Origin: Enterovibrio qingdaonensis
GTDB taxonomy: Bacteria; Pseudomonadota; Gammaproteobacteria; Enterobacterales; Vibrionaceae
Reading direction: 5' to 3'
Assembly: GCF_028683135.1 (NCBI RefSeq)
Contig: NZ_JAJUBB010000021.1
Span: 20,309 to 84,308 of the forward strand
DNA length: 64,000 nt
In this document: positions 18,103 to 26,330 of the stretch, piece after piece
Position numbering within the stretch: the first letter of the stretch is position 1
Layout of the letters: each line of letters begins with the position of its first letter
Made by a program: the position numbers and the translations under genes
The notes under the pieces: generated by a model
Database searches by the model: none
What the model saw: only the letters and a program-made list of their open reading frames with translations
Told to the model about the DNA's origin: nothing

Positions 18103-18418
18103 CTTGGCGTCCTCGTCTTACCTATACCCAACACATTGGAATAACCTTCTCCAATGAACGCGGGTAAACATATTTACCATAGAACAAAAATGCCTTATTT
18201 ACAGTCAGCTACGGGGCTTGTTCAGCACTAGAAATGTCATTTTCCCAAAGTTAAGTCGTCCGGCACTATAGTTAAGGCAACTCTTTACATACTTTTTCCC
18301 TTTTATCTCTGTCGCTTGCCGCGAATACACTCCCTTTAAATCTCGGATTTTTGCCCGCTTGGGTAAAGGCAAGCATTCTGATAAACTCGCGCTCCTTTTG
18401 GTGACCGGATTTACTTTC
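18103..18418. promoter_or_regulatory. Divergent region between the GCS2-like operon and the helicase gene
   Basis: About 315 bp without a supportable gene; an antisense frame at 18205-18429 looks like chance. The stretch just before 18419 would be the 5' untranslated leader of the helicase, which is long in many DEAD-box helicase genes. Confidence 0.45.
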
Positions 18419-19651
18419 ATGTCTGACAATGCGTTTACGCTTTTACACCCTACGTTGCAAGAGACGCTGGCTTCGCTAGGCTATTCACAGCCGACTGAGA
18501 TTCAGCAGCAAGCGATACCTTATGTTCTTGCTGGCAAAGATGTCATGGGTGCCGCGCAGACAGGTACAGGTAAAACCGCAGCTTTTACGCTACCGCTTAT
18601 TCACCAACTGCTTGAGAGTGGTGCGAAGAAAACCACTCGCGTACTCGTGGTTACACCTACTCGCGAACTCGCTCAGCAGGTCTACGACAAAGTTACTGAA
18701 TACAGCCAAAATACGTCATTAAAATGCGTCGCATTGTATGGCGGCGCGAACATCAACCCTCAAAAGAGTCAGCTTGCGAAAGGGGCTGAAATTGTTGTCG
18801 GCACACCGGGTCGTTTACTCGACCACTTGCATATTGGCACGTTACGTTTAAATAGCTTGGATGCTTTAGTTCTTGATGAAGCTGACCGCATGCTAGATAT
18901 GGGCTTCATCTCTGACATCAAACGTTTGATGAAGAAAATGCCGGCTGAGCGTCAGACACTTTTCTTCTCCGCCACTTACCCAAAACAAGTCATGGATTTG
19001 GCGTATAAACTGCTAAACGATCCTGTTCGCGTGGAAGTCTCGACCGCCAATAGCACAGCCGATACCGTCAATCAGTTGATCCACCCGGTCGATCGTAAAC
19101 GCAAGCGTGAATTGCTTTCCTATTTGATTGGTAGCAAGAATCTTCGCCAAGTGCTTGTGTTTGCTAAAACCCGACAAACCACCGAAGCGTTGGCAAACGA
19201 ATTGAAGCTCGATGGTTTGGAAGCCGAAGCGATTCACGGCGAAAAAACGCAAGGTGCACGAAATCGCGCTTTGGAAGGATTTAAAGAAGGCAAAGTAAGA
19301 GTGCTGGTTGCTACGGATGTCGCGGCACGAGGTTTGGATATACCTTCACTCGATACAGTATTCAACTATGAGTTGCCACACCAAGCGGAAGACTACATTC
19401 ACCGTATTGGTCGAACAGGTCGTGCGGGAAAATCAGGTATGGCGATTTCCTTGGTTTCTCGAGAAGAAGAAGGCATGCTCACCGCCATTGAAACACTGAT
19501 TGATCAACGTTTGCCTCAAGAATGGCTGCCAGGTTTTGAACCCGATCTCAATGCAGATATCGAACACCACGAAAAACGCGGTGGACGAGGTGGAGAAAAG
19601 CGCCGATTAAAGCGTCAGCTAATCAAGAAATCGGGTGCCAAAAAACGATAA
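18419..19651 (+). CDS. rhlE: DEAD-box ATP-dependent RNA helicase, RhlE-like
   Basis: A 410-residue helicase started at the ATG at 18419 (MSDNAFTLLHPTLQETL), which aligns with the RhlE-type N terminus. All core motifs are present: Q motif (PTEIQQQAIP), Walker A AQTGTGKT, PTRELAQQ, TPGRLLDH, DEAD in VLDEADRMLDMGF, SATYP, and YIHRIGRTGRAGK. The C-terminal extension is short and basic (KRGGRGGEKRRLKRQ...), suited to non-specific RNA binding. RhlE-group helicases act in ribosome assembly and mRNA turnover, often in the cold. The ribosome binding site is weak. A strong terminator follows directly, so the gene is monocistronic. The subfamily name is less certain than the helicase call. Confidence 0.85.
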   Translation: MSDNAFTLLHPTLQETLASLGYSQPTEIQQQAIPYVLAGKDVMGAAQTGTGKTAAFTLPLIHQLLESGAKKTTRVLVVTPTRELAQQVYDKVTEYSQNTSLKCVALYGGANINPQKSQLAKGAEIVVGTPGRLLDHLHIGTLRLNSLDALVLDEADRMLDMGFISDIKRLMKKMPAERQTLFFSATYPKQVMDLAYKLLNDPVRVEVSTANSTADTVNQLIHPVDRKRKRELLSYLIGSKNLRQVLVFAKTRQTTEALANELKLDGLEAEAIHGEKTQGARNRALEGFKEGKVRVLVATDVAARGLDIPSLDTVFNYELPHQAEDYIHRIGRTGRAGKSGMAISLVSREEEGMLTAIETLIDQRLPQEWLPGFEPDLNADIEHHEKRGGRGGEKRRLKRQLIKKSGAKKR

Positions 19652-19656
19652 CAATT

Positions 19657-19679
19657 AGGGCGCATAATGCGCCCTTTTT
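19657..19679 (+). terminator. Rho-independent terminator of the helicase gene
   Basis: AGGGCGCA pairs perfectly with TGCGCCCT across a 3-nt loop, followed by TTTTTC, five bases after the stop codon. Confidence 0.9.
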
Positions 19680-19697
19680 CATCTTTGCGGTTGAATT

Positions 19698-20024
19698 TTA
19701 TACTGCGAGTGTATAGCTGCTAAACGCCACCACGACACACAATATAAACGCAGGTAATCCTGCCAAAAAGAATTTAAGAAATAGCGAGGGATCAGTCGTC
19801 AACTCCGCTGTCCTTGCCGCATAGGTAACACCTGCCTCTAGATCATTATCCCTTTGCTGCCAGCTCAAAGTGAACGCCGAAATGGCCCACAACGTCAGCA
19901 CTATCGCAAATGCATAATCCACCCAATGAGACATCCCAAACAGCCCAGTTAACGCTTCAAATCCACCGACGACACTCACGGCAACTAAGTTAGCTACCAG
20001 CGTAAATAACAAGAAAGAAAGCAC
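19698..20024 (-). CDS. Small membrane protein of unknown function
   Basis: I place the start at a GTG at 20024, because GGGAGG lies five bases upstream; a TTG at 20057 would add 11 residues but has a poorly spaced site. The 108-residue product has three hydrophobic segments: an N-terminal one (SFLLFTLVANLVAVSVVGG), a middle one (FAIVLTLWAISAFTL) and a C-terminal one (FFLAGLPAFILCVVVAF). A short charged loop (QQRDNDLEAGVTY) lies between the last two. I do not recognise the family. It lies between convergent rhlE and the cyclase gene. Confidence 0.65.
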   Translation of the reverse strand: MLSFLLFTLVANLVAVSVVGGFEALTGLFGMSHWVDYAFAIVLTLWAISAFTLSWQQRDNDLEAGVTYAARTAELTTDPSLFLKFFLAGLPAFILCVVVAFSSYTLAV

Positions 20025-20251
20025 CAAAACCTCCCGCTTCTGCCTCTTAGCTACCAATCACCTTCACGCTATTTGGATGATTAGGTAAATCGTATTTCGC
20101 GCAGCATCATGCCGCACATAAGCATACAGCGTACTTTATTTAAAGCATGAATTTCAACGATATGTATCACAAGGCTGACCACCAAGTGATAACAAATTTG
20201 CAAACAAATGGATGGTTTTTGCCAAGCTTTCTGATTCTTCCACACTTAACG

Positions 20252-21895
20252 TTATGACGACTTTTTATCGCTCTGATGATCGTCAACGCTGTGTAGTTGT
20301 CCATTCACCTCAAAATGAACGCGATTTCTGCCGTCTTGTTTCGCTTGGTAGAGTGCTTCATCTGCCGCATTGAACAAATCATCAGATGTTAGATTGGGTG
20401 TGGGCACCATCTGTGCGCAACCAACGGTTATTGTCACAATGAAATGTGATGAAATTGAGTGTTCTAACCCCAATTCTTCAATCCGTTTTCGGCATTTTTC
20501 AGCGACGTTAAGCGGATCGTTTGTATCCGGAAGAATAGCTACAAATTCCTCGCCGCCATAGCGGCAGAGGGTATCTTGCGATCGTAGCAACGTCATTTTG
20601 AGGGTCTGGCCAATTTTAGTAAGACATTCATCGCCTGCTAAGTGTCCATACTGATCATTAAACTCTTTGAAATGATCCACATCGAAAATGAGTAGAGAGA
20701 TGCGAGAGTGATTCCTTTGCGCCCTTGCCCATTCCTGTTCAATCTGTGCGTCATAGTAGCGACGATTAAACAAACCCGTAAGCGTGTCTTTCTGCGTCAG
20801 TTGCCGTAAAGAGTGGTTGGCTTCGTCGAGCTCTTTTGTTCGGTCGATGACCTCTCTTTCAACCAGTTCTGCATGCTTAAACACTAATCGCATATATGCA
20901 GTAAACACCAAGGTGATAGCAATACCCGCGAATAAGATCACTAGCGGCAGCAAAGTTTTTTTACTTTGAACATACTCGTTGGTTGCCGTCGCTCTTAATT
21001 GCCACATTCTGCCAAGAACATTCAAATTGTTCGGTTGGTATGCCATTTCAGATACAGGATGTTTCCCCTTAGCTGGGACATATTTATACAGCTCATCACC
21101 TTTTTCATCGTCCGTTATGTCATAGATTTCTACCACAATTTCAGCGGGTAACTCTCCGTGCTGTGAGGCTATAAAAATATCCCGAATACGAAATACCCCA
21201 AGAACAACGCCAATCAAGTTATTACGGCGGTCTGCCAGAGTTGATATTGATCCTTTGAAGATAGGAACAATGGCAAGAAACCCTTTTTCATTTGCTGTTT
21301 CCTGCACCAAGGTGATGCTACTTGTTGATGCCGGGAAGCCAGAGTCTCTGACTTTATTGATAGTGGCTGCTCTGGAGGGGCTTGCGAAAAGATCAAATCC
21401 TAGTGCTTTTTCATTGCCAATGTAGGGTTCCACGAAGTAGACAGGGAAGTACTCTTCTCTTACTCCTGCTTCTATCATCTCGCCTTCTGGCGATAATTCC
21501 GTAAATTTAAACCCTGGAAACTCGCGTTGAAATGCGTTTTCGAAATGCTCGCGCTCCTCCTTTTTCACGAACGGTATCCATTCCAATGCTTGGATATCTC
21601 GATGTCGTTTTAAGGTTCGTCGCGCTTCCAATTGAAATTCGGAATAGGCGGTATGAGGATTACTGCGAAAAAGCGTCGCTAGCGAATGCAACGCTTCAAA
21701 GTTAGTAAAAAGGCTTTTTGAAAGAGATGCAGCGCGCTGATCAATGTCATTTTGAAATTCGACGGAAATCGTTTTTCTTTCTGTGTCCGCAACTATCCAG
21801 GCCATAAGTACTGAAATTGAAATGCCTATAAGTAACGCGAAAAACCTCGCATAACGGTATTTCATCAGTACCATGAGTCCACCAATGCTATCCAT
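20252..21895 (-). CDS. Membrane-bound diguanylate cyclase with CHASE sensor domain
   Basis: A protein of about 547 residues from the ATG at 21895; a TTG at 21940 and ATGs at 21874 and 21865 are alternatives. An N-terminal membrane segment is followed by a periplasmic CHASE domain (about 50-300, with LEWIPFVKKEERE and the ALGFDLFASPSR region), a second membrane segment (LLPLVILFAGIAITLVF), a short coiled coil and a GGDEF domain. The active site GGEEF is intact and an RxxD inhibitory site (RSQD) sits five residues before it, so the enzyme should make c-di-GMP with product feedback. CHASE domains sense small extracellular ligands; the ligand is unknown. This is one of two GGDEF proteins in the window. 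Confidence 0.88.
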   Translation of the reverse strand: MDSIGGLMVLMKYRYARFFALLIGISISVLMAWIVADTERKTISVEFQNDIDQRAASLSKSLFTNFEALHSLATLFRSNPHTAYSEFQLEARRTLKRHRDIQALEWIPFVKKEEREHFENAFQREFPGFKFTELSPEGEMIEAGVREEYFPVYFVEPYIGNEKALGFDLFASPSRAATINKVRDSGFPASTSSITLVQETANEKGFLAIVPIFKGSISTLADRRNNLIGVVLGVFRIRDIFIASQHGELPAEIVVEIYDITDDEKGDELYKYVPAKGKHPVSEMAYQPNNLNVLGRMWQLRATATNEYVQSKKTLLPLVILFAGIAITLVFTAYMRLVFKHAELVEREVIDRTKELDEANHSLRQLTQKDTLTGLFNRRYYDAQIEQEWARAQRNHSRISLLIFDVDHFKEFNDQYGHLAGDECLTKIGQTLKMTLLRSQDTLCRYGGEEFVAILPDTNDPLNVAEKCRKRIEELGLEHSISSHFIVTITVGCAQMVPTPNLTSDDLFNAADEALYQAKQDGRNRVHFEVNGQLHSVDDHQSDKKSS

Positions 21896-22055
21896 TTTTC
21901 CATTGAACACTAGATAGAGATAGTACAAAAAACGAGACAATGCGCGTATTTACATGAAATACATTTAGAAATTGCCTTAAGGACTGCCCATGTTTTGCCG
22001 TTCTATCACTCCTCTACGTGTTACAACGTTTGAACCAATATGGTGTGAGTTCTAA

Positions 22056-22283
22056 CTATGACCGTAATGCTCTCTCCACCGCTTTTGGTGAGAAACCGTG
22101 AAGCACAGTATCCCCAATCCTAATGACTGGCACACCTCTCGCCCCCAATGCAGCGTGTTCTTTTTTACCTCTCGGCGTCCCAACATCACAGAGACGATAG
22201 GCGATTTTTTTGCTGTCGAAATACTGTTTTGCAGATTGGCAATGCGGGCAGTTTCGGCTGGTATACAGTACGATTCGTTTCAT
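22056..22283 (-). CDS. Glutaredoxin-family protein
   Basis: A 75-residue thioredoxin-fold protein starting at the ATG at 22283 (MKRIVLYTSRNCPHCQ). The active-site CPHC is at residues 12-15. The GVPVIRIGD cis-proline strand and a GFSP motif before the last helix are typical of small glutaredoxins and NrdH-like redoxins. It lies 137 bp downstream of etfB in the same direction. Whether it belongs to that operon is unclear. Confidence 0.8.
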   Translation of the reverse strand: MKRIVLYTSRNCPHCQSAKQYFDSKKIAYRLCDVGTPRGKKEHAALGARGVPVIRIGDTVLHGFSPKAVERALRS

Positions 22284-22419
22284 GGGAACTCTTATAATAA
22301 GCAACAACGCGTATACGCTTGGTGTTCCCCATTCTACCCAGAATGCGCGTTTGGTTGTACTCGCTTAACAACGCACGTAAACCAATGTTGAAGTACTAAA
22401 AACAACGGCGATAATAAAA

Positions 22420-23190
22420 CTAGATGACACCGTCTTTCTTTAATTGGGCAAGAATCGCTTCCGCCCCCTCCTTCGGGGAAACATTCGCCATCACTTTCCC
22501 GCCGCTAGCCGCCTGGGCTGCAGTCGCGGCGAGAAATCTGTCTCGGCTTGACGCATTTGCGGCGACCGCCTTTGTCCGCTTGGGGCGTTTTTTTGCTGCC
22601 AACCATTGCCAGCTCTCTTTAACCGTATCCGTTTCAGCTTTCACTTCCAAAACGTTGATGACCCCATCGCGTGCCACCGTAAAGGCACTTTGCCTTGGTG
22701 CGGGAGCAGACGCTCCGGCAATCAACACCACAGGCAAGCTGACACGAAGCTTTCTGCGCTGCCCTCCCGCAAGTGCTTGGAGGACATCAATATGCTTTGT
22801 TGTTTGGTCAAGCACACTCACCACTTCCGGCACTATCGTGGCCCCTAGCGCATCGCCAACCAGATACGGCACCATGCCTGAAGACTCTCCATGTTCTGCC
22901 CGCGCGCCACAAAGAACCACGGAACACTTTTGCGCTTTGGCATAACTTGCCAGGGACAACGCAGCATCAGCATTGTCCGGTATATTCAGGACATCGATCT
23001 TATGCAGCCCCATACCTAGGTATTCCCTGAGAGCAGGAGAAGACGGGTCTCCAGCAAACACGACTTCTTGCCCATGTCCTATCTGAAGTGCCAACTCTAA
23101 CGCTTTCGCATCATTCTCCGCTCTGCGCGCTCTCTCCGACAACGGGTGCAGTCCTTCAGATACCAACACTAATGTTTTATTAGCCTGCAT
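22420..23190 (-). CDS. etfB: Electron transfer flavoprotein beta subunit of the dimethylglycine demethylase system
   Basis: A protein of about 256 residues starting at the ATG at 23190, with GGGAG upstream; it overlaps etfA by 11 bp. The AMP-binding EtfB fold is recognisable from AENDAKALELALQ, the VVLCGARAEHGESSGMVPYLVGDALG segment and GGQRRKLRVSLPVV. The C-terminal tail is Ala/Lys-rich. In Pseudomonas the same gene order (dgcA-dgcB-etfA-etfB) serves dimethylglycine catabolism, where this ETF carries electrons from the demethylase toward the quinone pool. This pair diverges from housekeeping fatty-acid ETF, so it is likely dedicated to this pathway. Confidence 0.85.
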   Translation of the reverse strand: MQANKTLVLVSEGLHPLSERARRAENDAKALELALQIGHGQEVVFAGDPSSPALREYLGMGLHKIDVLNIPDNADAALSLASYAKAQKCSVVLCGARAEHGESSGMVPYLVGDALGATIVPEVVSVLDQTTKHIDVLQALAGGQRRKLRVSLPVVLIAGASAPAPRQSAFTVARDGVINVLEVKAETDTVKESWQWLAAKKRPKRTKAVAANASSRDRFLAATAAQAASGGKVMANVSPKEGAEAILAQLKKDGVI

Positions 23191-24391
23191 GATCAAACAC
23201 TCCCGCGGAATCAGATCCTTCAATTGCATTAACCAGTGCCTGCATAACCTCACTACTGTCAGCGATAACACTGAGGTCCGCGCGCTTGACCATGTCACAG
23301 TTTGGATCGGCATTGATCGCTATAACCGTATCGCAATGTGTCATGCCTTGAAGGTGCTGTATTGCTCCGGAAATACCGACGGCGACATACACCTTCGCAT
23401 TCACATACGTTCCCGTCGCGCCGACTTGGGTCGTTCTGGGCATGAACCCATTGTCGACAGCAACACGGCTTGCACCTTCTGTCGCACCCAACGTTTTGGC
23501 GCATTGATGGAACAGAGCCCAATTTCGAACCCCGTTACCACCAGATAAAATAAAACGTGTTTCTGCCAAAGGAATATTGGCGGGATCAACTGCCACCTGC
23601 CCAAGATCTTCAATCCCGGCGTGTGAGTCACTTCCCGCTAAATGCGCGATCTCTTCCGCTTCAGTAACAAAGCCAGAGATCGGGTCTGCCACTTGCTCTT
23701 CCACCAAAAGGATCCGAGAAACCGCGCGATCGACACTTTTCGAGGCATCACCACTGCCACAATTTAGCGTCCCATCAAGGTAATGCTTACCGCGCGTCAC
23801 CGGCCGTTCTTTCAATGACACCGCCAGCCTTCTCGCTAGATCACTGCCGCACAAAGACCCGTCGGCAAACACCCAATGCTTAGGCTGAAGCGTGTCTTCC
23901 AATACCAATAGATTTCGCAGCCACACTTCAGGCGAATAATCAGTGCTGCTCAAGGTCAGTGTTCGATGTGCGCCATACAGAGAAAGATCATCCGTGCGCG
24001 GGTATAACGAAATAAATAGTACCGCCGTCTGGTTGTCATACGTTGCACTGAGTTGATGAGCAAGCCCCAGCATGTCTTTGTCTAACACCGTGAGCTTGTC
24101 ACTGTCCGCATCAGAAAACACGACAATAAAACCTTCAGGTTCAGGGATCGCATGAAGCGGTAACGTCGCCTCTTTCAAGCGTTGAGACGCTAATCCTTTC
24201 GCGACCGCAGCACCGGATCGATCGATGCGTTTAATACCCTCGGCACTCAGGATCCCCGTATTGTGAACGTCTTTTCGGTTGATCCCTCCGACCATCAGGC
24301 TGGAAGAGGCAGACACGCTGTCATAGTCTGGGTGTAGCCTGTTTCTGGCGATTCTTTCTGCTCTGGGATCTCGACGTATGATGTCATCCAT
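23180..24391 (-). CDS. etfA: Electron transfer flavoprotein alpha subunit of the dimethylglycine demethylase system
   Basis: A 403-residue EtfA, longer than housekeeping forms (about 310-320) because of an N-terminal extension of roughly 80 residues. The C-terminal FAD domain is clear: RFILSGGNGVRN, VDNGFMPRTTQVGATG, YVAVGISGAIQHLQGM and IAINADPNCDMVKRADL correspond to the conserved FAD-binding segments. It forms a heterodimer with EtfB encoded immediately downstream and starts 10 bp after dgcB, so all four genes form one transcript. Confidence 0.88.
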   Translation of the reverse strand: MDDIIRRDPRAERIARNRLHPDYDSVSASSSLMVGGINRKDVHNTGILSAEGIKRIDRSGAAVAKGLASQRLKEATLPLHAIPEPEGFIVVFSDADSDKLTVLDKDMLGLAHQLSATYDNQTAVLFISLYPRTDDLSLYGAHRTLTLSSTDYSPEVWLRNLLVLEDTLQPKHWVFADGSLCGSDLARRLAVSLKERPVTRGKHYLDGTLNCGSGDASKSVDRAVSRILLVEEQVADPISGFVTEAEEIAHLAGSDSHAGIEDLGQVAVDPANIPLAETRFILSGGNGVRNWALFHQCAKTLGATEGASRVAVDNGFMPRTTQVGATGTYVNAKVYVAVGISGAIQHLQGMTHCDTVIAINADPNCDMVKRADLSVIADSSEVMQALVNAIEGSDSAGVFDHAG

Positions 24392-24401
24392 AGCTAGCCC
24401 C

Positions 24402-26309
24402 TTAGCTGACCTTTCTTTCCGATTCAGCGTTATCTGCCAATGACTCCAATAGCATGACGGCGATGTCTTTCACATCTGGCCTTGGCAATACAACCCCTTC
24501 CAACATCACAGCACACTGCGGGCACGCGACGGCAACCTGTTCGGCTCCGGCATCCCGCACATCCTGCATTCTCATGTCTGGAATGCGACTCTCGCCCGGA
24601 ATATCGGTTACTGGCGCGCCGCCACCGCCGCCACAACAACGCGACCGATATCCAGACCGTTCCATCTCTTTCACTTCAATGCCCATAGCTTTCAACAGAT
24701 AACGCGGCGCATCGTATCCGCCGTTGTAGCGCCCGAGATAACAAGGGTCGTGATAAGTGACAGATTGCGAATTCTTTTGCTTGAACCTCAATTTACTCTG
24801 CTCTGTCAGTTGCGCCAGATACTCGGTGTGGTGCAAAACATCGTAGCTGCCACCAAAGTCGGCGTACTCGTTTTTTAACACGTGGTAGGCATGTGGGTCG
24901 GGCGTGACGATGACTCTGAATTGGTATTTGTTCAGGGTTTTGACATTGGCAATCGCCAAGCGTTGGAAGGTCGCTTCATCCCCCAATCGACGTGCTAAGT
25001 CTCCGCTGTCTAACTCTTCATTGCCCAATATGGCGAATTCCACGCCAGCTTGGCGAAGCAAAGCAACAACCGCTCGCAACGTTCTTTGGTAAGCGAGATC
25101 AAACGCCCCGTCTCCCGCCCACAACAGCACATCCGTTTTGCCAATATCTTTCAATAGATCTACCTTCAAATCGACCGACCAATTGGCACGATTTTTCGGT
25201 GAAAACCCGTTGGGATTGTCAGTGGTGATCAAGTTTTCCAACGCCTGAACACCTTTCCCCGCAGTCTCGCCTTTCGCGAGAGTAAGGTTTCTGCGCATGT
25301 CGACAATGGCATCAACATGCTCAATCATCATCGGGCATTCTTCGACACAGGCTCGGCATGTCGTACATGACCACACGGTGTCAGCACCCAAAAGGCGTTC
25401 GAACAAAGGTTCGTCTGGTGCGCCCTGACACGGCGTATCTGACTTACCAGGGTAATGACTACCGGCATACTTTTCCGTAGAACCGCCCGCCATGCCTACA
25501 ACCAAGTCCTGAATCAGTTTTTTGGGGTTCAACGGCTGACCCGCCGCAAATGCCGGGCATACCTTTTCACAACGCCCACACTGCACACAGGCATCAAACC
25601 CCAGCAACTGGTTCCAATAGAAGTCTTTCGGTTTCTCTACGCCCAAGGTCGATTCATTGAGGTCAATAGGTTTTAACCCCGTGGAGCGGCCACCACCAAA
25701 CCGTTCTTGGCGTCGGTGAAACCCAAGATGCAATGCCCCAGAGAAGGCATGCTTCATTGGACCGCCGCTGAACACACCAAAGAACAGTTCCGCCAAGCCA
25801 AAGATCACACCTCCTATACACAACGCCACCAAGATAAGCGGCTCACTATGCGAACTGAAAAGCAACAGGATGGATAACACTAAGCCAGACAAGGAGAAAG
25901 CCAACAGGCTGACAGGCAATCGTTGCCAGTCGCCTTTTGATAAATTTTCAGGCGGGTTATCTCGACGCTTTTTGACCTTCATCGCTCCGTAAGCCATGGC
26001 CGAAAAAGTGATTGCCATCAAGGCGTACGTGACAAGGTTGCCGATGCCAAACACGTACACAATAAGCATCAATATAACCGAGGCAACCAAGCCACCCGCG
26101 GTGGCAACGTGCGTATCAGCAAACGCTTTGTCTCTCGCCACCACATCGTGAAGATCGACAAGATAACGACGAGGAATGGAAGACAGTGCTGCAAGAAACG
26201 GAACTGGCTGCGGTTTTCCACGTCGCCAAAGCCTGACTCGCTTAAGTGCTCCTATGGCAAAGAGCACCACAGAAACTACCAATATCGCACCGATCAATGA
26301 CGTCCACAT
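24402..26309 (-). CDS. dgcB: Dimethylglycine catabolism iron-sulfur oxidoreductase (DgcB)
   Basis: A 635-residue membrane-associated (Fe-S) oxidoreductase. Several hydrophobic segments occupy the first 180 residues. Two ferredoxin-type clusters follow (CVQCGRCEKVCP near 235-247 and CTTCRACVEECP near 315-326), then a CCG (heterodisulfide-reductase-like) domain with HDPCYLGRYNGG and SRCCGGGGGAP, plus a final CPQC. DgcB works with DgcA in oxidative N-demethylation of dimethylglycine and probably links the flavoprotein/ETF to the membrane. It lies between dgcA (21 bp upstream) and etfA (10 bp downstream). Confidence 0.88.
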   Translation of the reverse strand: MWTSLIGAILVVSVVLFAIGALKRVRLWRRGKPQPVPFLAALSSIPRRYLVDLHDVVARDKAFADTHVATAGGLVASVILMLIVYVFGIGNLVTYALMAITFSAMAYGAMKVKKRRDNPPENLSKGDWQRLPVSLLAFSLSGLVLSILLLFSSHSEPLILVALCIGGVIFGLAELFFGVFSGGPMKHAFSGALHLGFHRRQERFGGGRSTGLKPIDLNESTLGVEKPKDFYWNQLLGFDACVQCGRCEKVCPAFAAGQPLNPKKLIQDLVVGMAGGSTEKYAGSHYPGKSDTPCQGAPDEPLFERLLGADTVWSCTTCRACVEECPMMIEHVDAIVDMRRNLTLAKGETAGKGVQALENLITTDNPNGFSPKNRANWSVDLKVDLLKDIGKTDVLLWAGDGAFDLAYQRTLRAVVALLRQAGVEFAILGNEELDSGDLARRLGDEATFQRLAIANVKTLNKYQFRVIVTPDPHAYHVLKNEYADFGGSYDVLHHTEYLAQLTEQSKLRFKQKNSQSVTYHDPCYLGRYNGGYDAPRYLLKAMGIEVKEMERSGYRSRCCGGGGGAPVTDIPGESRIPDMRMQDVRDAGAEQVAVACPQCAVMLEGVVLPRPDVKDIAVMLLESLADNAESERKVS

Positions 26310-26330
26310 GTATTGTTACCCCGCAGACCG

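Noticed and set aside
18205..18429. A minus-strand frame overlapping the helicase start
   Set aside because: It overlaps the start of a clearly coding gene and has no recognisable feature.
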